Assembly: GCA_041749075.1 (NCBI GenBank) | Contig: JBGTBY010000025.1 | Span: forward strand, 1-64,000 | Source: CAMTWZ01 sp041749075 | GTDB lineage: Bacteria > Bacteroidota > Rhodothermia > Balneolales > HLUCCA01 | Reading direction: 5' to 3' | Length of the DNA: 64,000 bases | Shown: positions 16,876 to 27,506 of the stretch, piece by piece | Numbering within the stretch: position 1 is the stretch's first letter | Layout of the letters: each line of letters begins with the position of its first letter | The notes under the pieces: generated by a model | Seen by the model: the letters and a program-made list of their open reading frames with translations, nothing else | What the model was told of the DNA's origin: nothing | The model's database searches: none | Program-made: the position numbers and the translations under genes

Positions 16876-18161
16876 TTACCCATTCTTGGCATCGAGTACA
16901 TCGGCGCAAGTGATCGAAATACCTCTGTGTTCACTTGGATATCGGCCTTATCGCGCAATTCTTTGATGGTTTCGGCTAGCAGTGAATCACTCGGAATGGT
17001 AGCTCGGATATCGTTCGCGAGTCGGAATGTGGTCACATAGTTCATCTGCCATTGCACTTTGGGGTCGGATGCGTACGCGGCGTCTTCACCGGCGATAGCG
17101 AATACTTCATTGCGAAGCGCGCGACCGATCGCCGCACCCGGACGCGTCCGGACTTCCGCATAGGGCAAATACGGCAACCATTTCAGGAATTGGGACACCG
17201 TGAATTCGTGTGTCTCCCCATCATGGGTATATAAGACTAGCACGGATGTGGGCTCCAACTGCTGCTGGATCACTTGGAATTCGGATGGGGCGATGCGGGC
17301 GTCTGGGGTGAGTCCGGTGAGGTACGGCTCCATTTGCTGATACACATCCTGCTGAATGGCCGGCTGCAATTCTTGCATGAATCCACGCACATAGGCATCG
17401 CCGAGTAAATTGACTTTCCGTTCCATCAGCAGACTATAGAGGCGCTTGCGACGGTTCTGATAGGCGGATTCGGTGAGAATGGGATTCCGATTCATATTCT
17501 CTACCCGGATGATCACCCAACCTTGGCGTGTGCGTACCGGCTCGGAAACCTCAAACATGCCGAGATTGAAGGCGGCTTCGGCGAAGGCATCATCCACACC
17601 GAAATAGGAAATATCGTCCATGAATCCGGTGGATGAATCGAAGACCGAGGTTTCATACAACTCATTGGCCAGAGCCACGAAATCCTCCCCTGCCACTAAT
17701 CGCGAATGATAGCGTCTCGCTTGGCTTTCTTCGCGGAAATAGAGCTGGCGCACATAGACTTTGCGATTCGATTTTTCGAACGCATCGCGCAATTGCGACT
17801 CGGTGATGCCGCCCATGGTATCGAACACGGCGGCTTGCAGGAACCGTCCTCCCAACGCGCCATCCCTCATCACTCGCTCATAATCGAGATACGCTTGGGA
17901 CGACATCATCCCAGATTCACGGGCTTCCTGCGCTAGCAACATTACATCAATGGCATTGTCCAGATGGATGTATCGCGCCGTGCTATCGTCGTTGTAACCG
18001 GTTCGGTTGAGCCAGTCGATATAAGAGTCGAAAAAGAACTGTTCGTCGAGCACAGCGCCATTCACAACGGCGAGTGAGGCTCCGGCATCGAATCCGACCG
18101 GTTCCGGTTTGGAGCACGATCCGAGAAGTAAAAGAATCAGGCCAAGCTTAAGACAATCCAT
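16869..18161 (-). CDS. PpiC-type peptidyl-prolyl isomerase lipoprotein
   Basis: 430 residues with lipobox LLLLGSCS (Cys at about 16). A helical SurA-like N-terminal region (30-125) is followed by a parvulin domain of about 90 residues (VYVRQLYFREESQARRYH to SEPVRTRQGWVIIRVEN). A helical C-terminal part follows. Such lipoproteins assist folding of outer-membrane or secreted proteins. It is the last gene of the receptor operon (T9SS cargo, TonB receptor, cargo, PorV), so it may help fold those large proteins. Convergent overlap with the glycosidase gene leaves no space for a terminator. Confidence 0.82.
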   Translation of the reverse strand: MDCLKLGLILLLLGSCSKPEPVGFDAGASLAVVNGAVLDEQFFFDSYIDWLNRTGYNDDSTARYIHLDNAIDVMLLAQEARESGMMSSQAYLDYERVMRDGALGGRFLQAAVFDTMGGITESQLRDAFEKSNRKVYVRQLYFREESQARRYHSRLVAGEDFVALANELYETSVFDSSTGFMDDISYFGVDDAFAEAAFNLGMFEVSEPVRTRQGWVIIRVENMNRNPILTESAYQNRRKRLYSLLMERKVNLLGDAYVRGFMQELQPAIQQDVYQQMEPYLTGLTPDARIAPSEFQVIQQQLEPTSVLVLYTHDGETHEFTVSQFLKWLPYLPYAEVRTRPGAAIGRALRNEVFAIAGEDAAYASDPKVQWQMNYVTTFRLANDIRATIPSDSLLAETIKELRDKADIQVNTEVFRSLAPMYSMPRMGNQ

Positions 18162-18164
18162 GTC

Positions 18165-19202
18165 TTAAAAATACACCCTCATATCGATCATTTTTGTTTC
18201 GCCCAGGCGATTCATCGGAACATAACCCACATCCACACCCAAACGGACACCCGAAATCCGGGAAATCACCCCGATTCCGAAGGTGAGATGACTATCCACA
18301 TTCTTCACTCCGAAATCTTTATATCCAGCGCGGAGATTCAATTGCGTGGTGTTGTAGAGGAATTGAAGTTCGGTTCCGGAATCGATGTTCAGATACTGAT
18401 CGTTGGTCTGATGCGATTCGGTCATCACTTCCCATTTCACATAGTCCGATTTGATGACGGGGATGGCCACGCCGAATTTGAACTGGATGGGCAATTCCCA
18501 TTGGTCGGTTTCAAAACGTGTCGGAACTCGGTCATTGCTTCCCGAATTGTTTGGAAACGGATCGATGATGATCTGACCATTGATACCTTCCATCTGCATG
18601 CTTCCGCCGAAATTTTGGATGGATGCGGCTAATCGCAATCCGTTCAAGTAATCGGTAAGCAAAATGAACCCGATGTCGATCGCGATGGTCTGCGCTTGCA
18701 TATCCCATATGGTTTGGCGCACCAGTTTGGCTGTTCCACCGAAATAGAAATTCCGTGTAAGGGGCTGGGCGTAGGACAGTCCAATCATCAGATCGCTCGA
18801 TTGGAAGGATTGTCCGGTTCCATTGGGTTGGTCGACGGTGCGCACATCCATCCCGCCATAATTCAACGAGGCTAGGCTGAACCCGATAATGGAGTTCCGC
18901 ATCACGGGCACAGTCACGCCGAAGGCATTGTATTTGATGCCGGCGAACCATTCGTAGTGGCTGAATAGCAAGGAGCCGTTCGGACTACCCGTCGATTCTT
19001 TGATCGCAGCAGCGGCGGGGTTCCAGAACAAGGCATCAGAACCTGTCGCTGTTGCGGTAAAGGCATGTCCTAATGCCGTCGCACGCGCGCCGGTTCCCAA
19101 CGTGAGGAAGGGCGCCGCGGTGGTTCCGACCTTGCTTTGAGCCAAGATGGTTCCAGGCAGGGCCAAGATCAGAATCCATAAAAGTGTGGTCGTGGTTTTC
19201 AT
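18165..19202 (-). CDS. PorV/PorQ-family outer membrane protein
   Basis: 345 residues with signal peptide (1-21, ILAQ) and the family N-terminus LTLGTGARATALGHAFTATA then SDALFWNPAAAA. The rest is a FadL-like beta barrel ending in Phe (DMRVYF). PorV escorts T9SS cargo from the translocon to the attachment complex. Here a family member lies directly after a T9SS cargo gene, separated by 8 bp, suggesting a dedicated surface partner rather than the housekeeping PorV. That role is inferred. Confidence 0.85.
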   Translation of the reverse strand: MKTTTTLLWILILALPGTILAQSKVGTTAAPFLTLGTGARATALGHAFTATATGSDALFWNPAAAAIKESTGSPNGSLLFSHYEWFAGIKYNAFGVTVPVMRNSIIGFSLASLNYGGMDVRTVDQPNGTGQSFQSSDLMIGLSYAQPLTRNFYFGGTAKLVRQTIWDMQAQTIAIDIGFILLTDYLNGLRLAASIQNFGGSMQMEGINGQIIIDPFPNNSGSNDRVPTRFETDQWELPIQFKFGVAIPVIKSDYVKWEVMTESHQTNDQYLNIDSGTELQFLYNTTQLNLRAGYKDFGVKNVDSHLTFGIGVISRISGVRLGVDVGYVPMNRLGETKMIDMRVYF

Positions 19203-19210
19203 ATGGATTC

Positions 19211-22200
19211 CTATTTCACGATGGCGAATTTTCCGATTTTCTCACCGATGCCGGGCGCATCCACATGGTAGATGTACACGCCGTAAGCCACATCCAGCGA
19301 TTCTTTGGTGCGCATGTCCCAGAACATTGCGCCGTCGCTGCCAACAGACTGATGGTTCAACGTGGTCACCAATTCACCCCGAACATTGTAAATACGGATG
19401 GTGCATCGGACCGGAAGATGGATGAACTGCACGCGGCGGTCGGAACGACCTTGTTCCACGGTTCTCAGATCCCACTCGGCCGCTCCGATATATGGATTCG
19501 GTACAACGGCGATTTTGTCCAGTTCGGATTTGGCCAATGCGGTATCTACCGTCGCATCCGAAATGGTGAACTGGAAATAATCACCGGTTTTGAATGGTTT
19601 GCGATTGGCGATACGGAACACATCCCCTTCACGCGGCGCGCTGGATGTGCCGGATGGCAAGCTGAATGTGATGCGATGGCGGAGGCGACGACCAAATCCC
19701 GGTTCAATGTCGCTGATCACGAGTTGATCACCTGGATCCAATGTCGCATTGTCGTTCTCATCGAGCCATAGCAAATCGACCTGAGCACCCGTTGTGAGAT
19801 TGAACGCCCGCACATTCAACGAATCTCGACGATATACGCTGGTTTGGAAGAGTGGCGGACGATAGACCTTGAGATTGGTAAATCTCAATTCAAAGTTATT
19901 GGGCGTACGGCGTGCAAAGGTGGATTCGGTCGGATCGATGATCGCGGGGATAGCCGTCCAATTGGTCTGGAGTCCATCCAATTTGCGGGCATCTTTGTCC
20001 GTGAGCTCATTATCGGTACCGTAGTTCTGAACCCAACCGGTGCGCTCATCGAAATAACGAATCACTGGGTGATTGAAAATCTCGACTACGAATCCATCGA
20101 TCAGTGGTGTGGATGTGTCCAATGCTCGGTCGTCGAGTAACACGACATTTTCTGTGAGATCGCGAATGCGATACGACCGTGTGGCATAGAATTCGGTGGA
20201 AGCAGTTGTGTCGGTAAATTCCATCCGATACACATTTCCTTTCTTCACCAGCTCTTCGTTGCCGACGGTGACTCGGATCGAGCCTGTTCCGAAGCCGGAT
20301 GTGACACGTGACAAATCTTCATTTGCTCCACCGGATACAAATCCGGCGGCTCTGGCGCGGGGAACAACCGCTCGTGCATTGATCGATTGACCGCGCACAT
20401 TTCCGAATCCATCCACCGCGAAGTTGAACACGTTTTCGATCGGATCCAACGACACATCGCCATCATCGCTGATGACGCCTCTATCGTAGGCCACGAGCGC
20501 GTAGTAATATCTCACTCCGTTTTTCACATTACGGTCGATGTAGAAGAATTGGAGTCCGGAATCGGTTCCGAGATTGTACACCGCTTCTCCACCCAATACC
20601 GTACGATTACCGACGATGCCGTTGGCTAAATCCCATTGCGCCAATGGGCGATAGAATGTCGGAATTCCATCCACATTGGTAACAAGTCGTGCATCTGACA
20701 ACAATGGATCGGTGCCTTTGTAAAGACGATATCCTTCAAAGTCGAATTCTTGTGTGAAGCGGTCAAAACTGGCTACCGAGATGGAATCCCAGGTAAGAGT
20801 GACCATTCCATCACCGGGTATGGCGGTCAGTGTCGGCAGGAAGGGCGCTTGAGCGAAGTTGTAATTCGCATCATAGATGTTTTGCACAACTTGACGATTT
20901 TTCAGGAAGTCGGTGCGGTTCGCTCCAAAAATCCAAGCCAAGGAGAAAAAGTCACTAGAATTTGGAGGAAGTACCACCGGTCCGGATGCGAACATCAGGA
21001 ACGGTTCCACATCTGCGATGAAGCTCTCGGGTTCTTGACCGAGCGGAAATTGGCTGAACAGGATACGACCGTATAACCAGGAATCGGTTCTGAGATTTTC
21101 GCCGGATTCATAGAACGGACGCGTACTCAGATCGAAGCCTGTCAGACCGATTTGATCCGATTCTTGGATGTCCAATTGATCGAAGTTGGGTTCGCCATCA
21201 TTGGGAATTCCATCGGCTTCACCGGAATCGGGTCCAGGGTAACCAAGGTCGTTCGGACCCAATCCATCCATACCCACATCATCGTTGATCGGTTCGCCCG
21301 GATCCCATTGGCCGTTGCCGTCCATATCTTCATACCGGCGCCAAGTCATGTTTTCGTCGCCGGTCCACCAGTAGCCTAAGCGATAGGCTGGTCGATCTTC
21401 AAGCGCTCCGAACGTGGCCGTAAAGCGGGCCATGTTATAGGTTGCTTGCACGTAGGCACGGATGTTGTCCTGCCCTTCGATCAGCATGCCAGGTCCGGCA
21501 TCTCGACGTTCGTCGGTGATGCCGTCTTCATCGTTATCCACTGCATCAAATGAGTTGCCTGGGCTTTCCAAGAAGGCGAAACCTACATAACCCAGCGCGT
21601 AGGTACCACCACCCGGACGAATACCCACTCCGGTGCGATCCCATCCGAAGGCCATATCCAGCTGGGCATTGTACTCGGCTTGGCCATTGCTCTCATCCTG
21701 ACCCAGTCCGAAATCGACGATATTGGTGAAATAGAGGCTGTCGTGATTGTATTGACCCACGTTCGTGACGCGATACAATAAAAACATGATGTCTTCGGCC
21801 AAGATGTTGGCCCATTGCAGATGGCGGACTTGAACTTGAAGACCGAGTCCACCCAAGGTCGAATCTCCGGGATCGGCATAAAACACACCGGATCGGCTGT
21901 TCGGAACACCGGTTTCCGGGTCGATACGATATTCGTAATCGCGCCAATCGTCGATCACGTAGTAGGTTTCCTGATCCGCGTTAAACACGCCTTTCCCGAA
22001 AAGTCCATTCCAACGACCTGCCCAACCCGGATCATCGGGATTGTCGAGACGGTCGGGCCAGAATGCCGGCCAAGATGTGGGGTCAGTGCTTTTCGCAGGA
22101 ACCGGGCGAAGGGAGCCGGTGACGGGATCGATCCGAGTCGTGTTATGGAAGCCGGGAAGCGGCAACCATCCCCAGATGTAACCTTCCGGACCTACTTTTC

Positions 22201-22567
22201 GGCCGAAATCCCGATAATTCAGAATGGCTGGGGTGACAGTTGTGTCCGCTTTGCCGACATAAAAAGGAGACCGGCTGGCCCATTTCACCCGCTCCGCGTT
22301 CACAACGCCGGCAATGAGGATACCAGCGCCATCGATGTGACGGCCTCCTGTTCCGCGGGGCCAAACGCCATGCGGGATGTCGTTGTAGCGAGACAATTCG
22401 CCATGGTTCCGGTAGTTCGTTTCGATGAGGTTTCCGTCCATCACACCGCGTGCGACTTGGTTACCTTGACCGCGATAGGTACGCGGAATATCGGATTGTG
22501 CAGCCGCAGTGATCGGAATCAAGCACACGGCAAGAACGACAAGCAATGTTGGGGTATGCAAATTCAT
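19211..22567 (-). CDS. Large T9SS-exported surface protein of the glucan operon
   Basis: 1118 residues. Signal peptide 1-24 (ITAAAQ), no catalytic domain recognised. Around residues 340-460 there are Asp-rich calcium-binding stretches (DNDEDGITDE, DMDGNGQWDPGEP, DGIPNDGEPNFDQ). An Fn3-like section includes TLTWDSISVASFDRF near 600. The end is a sorting domain (VVPNPYIGAAEWD, then CTIRIYNVRGELVTTL and GVYIYHVDAP). It overlaps the TonB receptor stop by ATGA. A large T9SS protein paired with a TonB receptor and PorV-like protein, without SusD, suggests the surface glycan-binding role normally filled by SusD; this is inference. Confidence 0.75.
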   Translation of the reverse strand: MNLHTPTLLVVLAVCLIPITAAAQSDIPRTYRGQGNQVARGVMDGNLIETNYRNHGELSRYNDIPHGVWPRGTGGRHIDGAGILIAGVVNAERVKWASRSPFYVGKADTTVTPAILNYRDFGRKVGPEGYIWGWLPLPGFHNTTRIDPVTGSLRPVPAKSTDPTSWPAFWPDRLDNPDDPGWAGRWNGLFGKGVFNADQETYYVIDDWRDYEYRIDPETGVPNSRSGVFYADPGDSTLGGLGLQVQVRHLQWANILAEDIMFLLYRVTNVGQYNHDSLYFTNIVDFGLGQDESNGQAEYNAQLDMAFGWDRTGVGIRPGGGTYALGYVGFAFLESPGNSFDAVDNDEDGITDERRDAGPGMLIEGQDNIRAYVQATYNMARFTATFGALEDRPAYRLGYWWTGDENMTWRRYEDMDGNGQWDPGEPINDDVGMDGLGPNDLGYPGPDSGEADGIPNDGEPNFDQLDIQESDQIGLTGFDLSTRPFYESGENLRTDSWLYGRILFSQFPLGQEPESFIADVEPFLMFASGPVVLPPNSSDFFSLAWIFGANRTDFLKNRQVVQNIYDANYNFAQAPFLPTLTAIPGDGMVTLTWDSISVASFDRFTQEFDFEGYRLYKGTDPLLSDARLVTNVDGIPTFYRPLAQWDLANGIVGNRTVLGGEAVYNLGTDSGLQFFYIDRNVKNGVRYYYALVAYDRGVISDDGDVSLDPIENVFNFAVDGFGNVRGQSINARAVVPRARAAGFVSGGANEDLSRVTSGFGTGSIRVTVGNEELVKKGNVYRMEFTDTTASTEFYATRSYRIRDLTENVVLLDDRALDTSTPLIDGFVVEIFNHPVIRYFDERTGWVQNYGTDNELTDKDARKLDGLQTNWTAIPAIIDPTESTFARRTPNNFELRFTNLKVYRPPLFQTSVYRRDSLNVRAFNLTTGAQVDLLWLDENDNATLDPGDQLVISDIEPGFGRRLRHRITFSLPSGTSSAPREGDVFRIANRKPFKTGDYFQFTISDATVDTALAKSELDKIAVVPNPYIGAAEWDLRTVEQGRSDRRVQFIHLPVRCTIRIYNVRGELVTTLNHQSVGSDGAMFWDMRTKESLDVAYGVYIYHVDAPGIGEKIGKFAIVK

Positions 22568-25311
22568 CAGAAATTCAGATTAAGGCCGATGCTGACACGA
22601 CGTGGTGAACCAAGGAAATCCTGCCGATAAAAGAAATCATCGATCGTATTCAACCCTTGCAGAATGGAATTCCGGTTGCGCTCTTTATCGATCGTATCGT
22701 AGGCGTTTCCTGAATCGGAGTAGATTCCATATTCCGGTGCCGAATCAAACAGGTTCTCCACTTGCAGCAACAAGCTGATGTTCTGTTTGATGAAGGATGG
22801 CTTATAAAACATCCTCACATCCGACAAATAGGTGAGTGGGCGATCTTTGTTGTTTCGGATGTAAGACGACACGAAATTCCGAACCGTGGTATAAGGGCGG
22901 CCGCTGTTCAGGCGGTTTACCATGGTGATGTTCATCCCCGCCATCGGCTGATAGGTGACGGTCGCATTCAAGGAATGACGACGATCCCAATCCAAGCGGG
23001 TGAGGCTTAGGGTTTCGCCGAGGCCGGCTTCCACGCGCTGAAACGCATCCCCGCTGATGGCCGAACTACCATATGCGAATTGCAGAGTGTAATCGACATT
23101 CCAACTCAATGGACCACGTGGACGCTGAAACAAGCTGAACGTGAAGCCGCGGACGGTTCCGTAATCGCGGTTGATGTATCGAACCACATAGTTGGTGGTT
23201 CCGACATCGAAATTGATCCGGTCGCCGATCAAGTTCCGAACATCACGTGTGAACACCGTCAATTCCATACCCAAATCATCAGTCAGACCTTGTTGAAGTC
23301 CGATTTCGAAGGTGGATGTGGTTTGCGGATTGATGTCGGCGTTGCCATACCGTGTGCTCGACGCATATTCATTGACCACATAGGCGGGATTGGAATAGAT
23401 CTGCGACAATTCCGGAATCTGGAAAAACAGACCATAGGAAAAGCGGATCACACCGGTGGAGGAAATCGGAAATGCGATGCCGATTCTTGGACTGATCTGG
23501 AATTTGTTCTTCGCATCTTTGCGGTTGTACAAGCTGTCGGCCGGGTTGGATGGATCGATGATGTATTCACGGTTTGCCTGATCCCAATCCAGTGGAATCT
23601 GAAAATCAGGTGCGAAATAATCCATCCGGATGCCCGCATTGATGATCAGATCCTGGATCTCGATCTTGTCTTGCACATAGGCAGAAAATTCAAACGGATT
23701 GGCTCTTAACCGCGATTGGCGCCAGCGCTCGGTCGCAGGAGATGCAAGTCCTGTAGCTTGATTCACATCGATATCGAACACGCGATTGTTCAAATCGTGC
23801 GTGCGGAATTGGAAACCGGTTTTGATTTGATGGATGCGGTCGATTTGGCTCGTCACATTTCCCACTACCGTATGCGATGATGTGAGGTTATCGACCATGT
23901 AGAGGTCATTCCCACTCACTTGAAACGCGAACGCACCAACCCGATTCGCGGCTTCCGGCGAGACATAACGGGAATCGAACGGCGTGGGGTACAACCGGCT
24001 GTCGTACTTGTTCCGCTGCAAACTATAGCTCAGATTCGCGAACGTCGTGTTGTTGATCGTATAGCGAGAACCGAGAATGTGCGTCATATTCGACGAATAA
24101 TCGCTATTTCTCCCATTCGGTGAGTATTTCCTCGCATGGTTGAATCCGGTGTAGGTGCCACTTTGAATGAACAGGTTGTAATCCAACTTCAAGCGGGTAG
24201 ACACATCATAAACCAGCGCCGAGTTCATCGACATCCGTTCTCCATCACTCATCGACAAGAAATTTCCATCCCCATTCGATGCGATGATCCAATCCTCCTG
24301 TGGATTGAGCGGATCCTGATAGCCACCTGGTGGTGGATTGTTGATGAAGCGGGATTCATCGCCCGGCAGAAACAGATTGCGACCGATAAAGTGGCCTTTG
24401 TCGCGCACATAACGACCCGTCACGCGGATGCCCAATTTATTCCGAATGAGAGGACCACCGATCGTTATTTGACCATCGATGAGGTTCGCGAAATCGGCCG
24501 CTTCCATGTAAGAAACATCTCTTGTGCGGAAGTCGGTGTAACTCAGCGAATTTCCAGGACCGGTTGTGCGCTCAAGGAATTCCATCTCACGAGTGGTCGC
24601 GAAAGATCTGACATACGCTTGGCTGTTTATAGTCCACTTATCCGAAACTCCTTTTGTGGTGATGTTCACCACACCGGACATCGCCTGACCGTATTCCGCA
24701 TTGAAGACCCCGCTGATCACTTCCAGCGAGGAAATCATGTTCTGCTCCACTTCAAATCCCGCCGAATTGTTATAGGGATTGTTGATGGGAACGCCGTTCA
24801 CCATATAAGACACTTCGTTCAATCGACCGCCGCGGAAGTGGCCATCCACCACACCCGCTTGCAAATTGATGATCTGCGACAAGTTGGCAACGGGCAGATT
24901 CGCGATCTGCCGTTCGTTCACCACCGCAGTGGTTGTGGTCCGATCACGTTGCACCAAGGGGCGCTCCGCAACGACCGTGATTTCCTGTCCTTCGATCACC
25001 GATTCACGCATTACGACATTGATTTCCGTGTTTTTATCGGGAAACACTTCGATATCCGACATCCGGATATCCGCGAAACCGATGTACTTGTACACCACCG
25101 TATAAAATCCAGGGTCGAGATTCAACAGCTGGTAAAAACCATCCAACTCGGAGATCGTGCCTCGGCTACTCGATTCGATGAAAATCTGAACTCCGGGAAG
25201 CGTTTCACCACTGGAATCTGTGATGAAACCGGTGATCTTCCCTTTGCTGCTGGCCGAAGCCAGCATAGGCAAAAGGAGGAGTATGAGAATAAGGTGGTGT
25301 AACAGGCGCAT
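22567..25311 (-). CDS. TonB-dependent outer membrane receptor (no SusD partner)
   Basis: 914 residues from ATG 25311; an in-frame GTG at 25326 overlaps the upstream stop and is an alternative. Signal peptide, then a carboxypeptidase-regulatory-like domain (KGKITGFITDSSGETLPGVQ to NVVMRES), plug domain (VVNERQIANLPVANLSQI, VYNAEYGQ-like FNAEYGQAMSGVVNITTKG) and a 22-strand barrel ending RRVSIGLNLNF. The N-terminal extension is of the SusC type, but SusC motifs tied to SusD are missing and there is no SusD gene. It probably imports beta-gluco-oligosaccharides. Operon position is second, after the 727-residue cargo. Confidence 0.88.
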   Translation of the reverse strand: MRLLHHLILILLLLPMLASASSKGKITGFITDSSGETLPGVQIFIESSSRGTISELDGFYQLLNLDPGFYTVVYKYIGFADIRMSDIEVFPDKNTEINVVMRESVIEGQEITVVAERPLVQRDRTTTTAVVNERQIANLPVANLSQIINLQAGVVDGHFRGGRLNEVSYMVNGVPINNPYNNSAGFEVEQNMISSLEVISGVFNAEYGQAMSGVVNITTKGVSDKWTINSQAYVRSFATTREMEFLERTTGPGNSLSYTDFRTRDVSYMEAADFANLIDGQITIGGPLIRNKLGIRVTGRYVRDKGHFIGRNLFLPGDESRFINNPPPGGYQDPLNPQEDWIIASNGDGNFLSMSDGERMSMNSALVYDVSTRLKLDYNLFIQSGTYTGFNHARKYSPNGRNSDYSSNMTHILGSRYTINNTTFANLSYSLQRNKYDSRLYPTPFDSRYVSPEAANRVGAFAFQVSGNDLYMVDNLTSSHTVVGNVTSQIDRIHQIKTGFQFRTHDLNNRVFDIDVNQATGLASPATERWRQSRLRANPFEFSAYVQDKIEIQDLIINAGIRMDYFAPDFQIPLDWDQANREYIIDPSNPADSLYNRKDAKNKFQISPRIGIAFPISSTGVIRFSYGLFFQIPELSQIYSNPAYVVNEYASSTRYGNADINPQTTSTFEIGLQQGLTDDLGMELTVFTRDVRNLIGDRINFDVGTTNYVVRYINRDYGTVRGFTFSLFQRPRGPLSWNVDYTLQFAYGSSAISGDAFQRVEAGLGETLSLTRLDWDRRHSLNATVTYQPMAGMNITMVNRLNSGRPYTTVRNFVSSYIRNNKDRPLTYLSDVRMFYKPSFIKQNISLLLQVENLFDSAPEYGIYSDSGNAYDTIDKERNRNSILQGLNTIDDFFYRQDFLGSPRRVSIGLNLNF

Positions 25312-25322
25312 GTTAGGTCCAA

Positions 25323-27506
25323 TCACTTCATGAGGATCATTTTCCGCGTCGCGGTATAGCTTCCGGATTCGACCCGGTACAAATACACTCCAGAGCTCAA
25401 CCCGCTGGCATCGAACGAAACCGTATGGCTGCCTTGAATGAAGCGTTGATTGTTTACCAAGGTCGCGACTTTCTGACCGAGCGTGTTGTACACACTCAAG
25501 GTCACGTTACCAGCCTCAGGCAGACTGAAACGAATGGCCGTGCTTGGGTTGAATGGATTCGGATAGTTTTGATCGAGACTGAATTCGCCTGGAATCGCAT
25601 CCACACGATCATCGATACTCGTCACTCTCCGATTGGCGCCAGCAACCGCTACAGCCGAGAAATCGGACGGACGCTCGAAGTACACATTGCTGAAATTGGG
25701 TTTCCAGCTCGTGGTTACCAAGTAGCGGGACTGTTCCCAGAAGAATGGACGCGCATCCAAGGCATCATCCACAATCGTGATGCTGAACGGAATGTACTTG
25801 ATCTCATTCGCACCCGGAGCTACGAAAGGCGCATCCGATGCGAAATCGGTCGGTTCGACGAGTTTGCTCGCTTCAAATCCGATCAACATGCGGTATCCGA
25901 CTTGGGTTTCGCCCGACATGATCGGCTCAAGTAGCGGTACAAATGCGAACGGATAGTTGTTTTGGCCTCCGAACGTCACATACATGCCGGGATTGACAGG
26001 GCGTGCGGTTTCGGTATCGGTCGTTGTCGGACGCAGTGCCAACGTGTAATCCGGATTTTCGCCACGGCCAGCACCACGGTTGGTCGAGCCGGTTACGAAG
26101 TTCACGGAATAGGACCCGAATCGCATTTCGACTTGGTCGCGTTTGTAGGCGTTCCAATCCAAATCGCCTTGGGCATTCATGATCGGATTGTATTGAAGAT
26201 CATTGTCCATCACTTCCACATAAGCATAGAAAATCACTTCACCTTCACTATCTCCGTATCCAACCCAGGCTCGACCACTGACAATATTATCGTTCGGTGG
26301 ACGACGAATCGCAGCGGATGTGCTTGCCTTCATGGTGAATGGACGCAACGAATTTACCGGCCATCCATTCGTCCTGATGGTTTGGGTTTCCAGGCTGTTG
26401 ATGACCTGAGCTTCTTCAGCAGCTGTGAATTTGAAGATGTAGGAATCCAGCATGCCAGATGCGTTCACAGTCACACGGCTTTGGGTCACATCCGTATTTT
26501 CGGTGCTCCACAGGTTGGTGGCGGTCACCGCATAATGATAATTATGAGTGGCGTCGTCTGGATGGGGAGATACCATGTGATGCGATAGCGACAACGGTTG
26601 GTTTGCGTTCACTGTTTTCCAGAAGAACACGGTAGAATCTGTGATGTCGTTGATTTCACTACCGCTGAAGTACACATTATAGGCGCTGATGTCGGCACCT
26701 AATGTCCAACTCACGGTATTCATGCTGTTTTGTGAAACGGCTTGTAGTCCGGAAGCAGGAGGAGGCGGATTCTTGGTTTTTTCCAGATCCGTGTTGCTGC
26801 GACCGATGTAAAAATTATCGATCCAAATCGGACCATTCGTGCTCGGATCGGGCTGATCCCAGAAAAAACCAAACCGACGAGCACGGTTGAAGTTGAACTC
26901 ACGCCAGTTCGGGTTAGACACTTCGGTGATGGAGCCCGTCGCATCGCTGTACGCACCCCAATATTCCCAACGGGCGTCGTGGGCACTCAATGGGCCATTC
27001 GCGCGTAGCGATCCATCCGCATTTTTTCCCACTTTGGCTGAATCCAACTCATTGCGGGTCAATTGAGGAAATGGAATGGCGACATTGGTCCATGTTCCAG
27101 AGTGCACTGAATCCGGAAAATTGTAATAAAGACGGAACCAAAGTGGATTGCTCGGGCTGCTATCCAACATGATGAACCGTGGTTTTCCAGGAGCCACCGA
27201 ATTCACGGGCGAGGACCAGATCCGGAAGAAAATGGAATCACCTGCCGCGATATTCGCTGTCAAATCAATACCGTTTGGCCAATCAAAGCCTTCTATATTG
27301 TTCCAGTTGCCTTGATTGAACTGGACCACACGGTTGGCCATATTCGTGGGGTCAGTGATGAATTCAAGAGAAACATCAGCCGGAATGGATACATTTCGGC
27401 CGTCGACGAAGAAGATGAATTCATCTCCAATCGCAGGCGCTTGTGCCGCAAGCGGTTGAGCGCACATGGCAATGATGGCGATCAAGACTGTGTAACGGAT
27501 GGTCAT
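25323..27506 (-). CDS. T9SS-exported carbohydrate-binding-like protein
   Basis: 727 residues. Signal peptide (MTIRYTVLIAIIAMCAQPLAAQ region), a jelly-roll domain (residues 25-235; ends GPIWIDNFYIG, typical of CBM or galactose-binding folds), an Fn3-like domain (about 245-345), a further beta-rich region, and a type A T9SS sorting domain (NYPNPFNPSTAIRFSLP to KMILMK). No hydrolase motif is seen, so it is probably a surface glycan-binding protein. First gene of the five-gene minus operon and divergent from lacI across 237 bp that carries operator-like sequences. Confidence 0.78.
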   Translation of the reverse strand: MTIRYTVLIAIIAMCAQPLAAQAPAIGDEFIFFVDGRNVSIPADVSLEFITDPTNMANRVVQFNQGNWNNIEGFDWPNGIDLTANIAAGDSIFFRIWSSPVNSVAPGKPRFIMLDSSPSNPLWFRLYYNFPDSVHSGTWTNVAIPFPQLTRNELDSAKVGKNADGSLRANGPLSAHDARWEYWGAYSDATGSITEVSNPNWREFNFNRARRFGFFWDQPDPSTNGPIWIDNFYIGRSNTDLEKTKNPPPPASGLQAVSQNSMNTVSWTLGADISAYNVYFSGSEINDITDSTVFFWKTVNANQPLSLSHHMVSPHPDDATHNYHYAVTATNLWSTENTDVTQSRVTVNASGMLDSYIFKFTAAEEAQVINSLETQTIRTNGWPVNSLRPFTMKASTSAAIRRPPNDNIVSGRAWVGYGDSEGEVIFYAYVEVMDNDLQYNPIMNAQGDLDWNAYKRDQVEMRFGSYSVNFVTGSTNRGAGRGENPDYTLALRPTTTDTETARPVNPGMYVTFGGQNNYPFAFVPLLEPIMSGETQVGYRMLIGFEASKLVEPTDFASDAPFVAPGANEIKYIPFSITIVDDALDARPFFWEQSRYLVTTSWKPNFSNVYFERPSDFSAVAVAGANRRVTSIDDRVDAIPGEFSLDQNYPNPFNPSTAIRFSLPEAGNVTLSVYNTLGQKVATLVNNQRFIQGSHTVSFDASGLSSGVYLYRVESGSYTATRKMILMK

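Noticed and set aside
21815..22630. Long plus-strand open frames opposite the receptor operon (several over 200 codons)
   Set aside because: They are antisense shadows of strongly supported genes and have no domain features.
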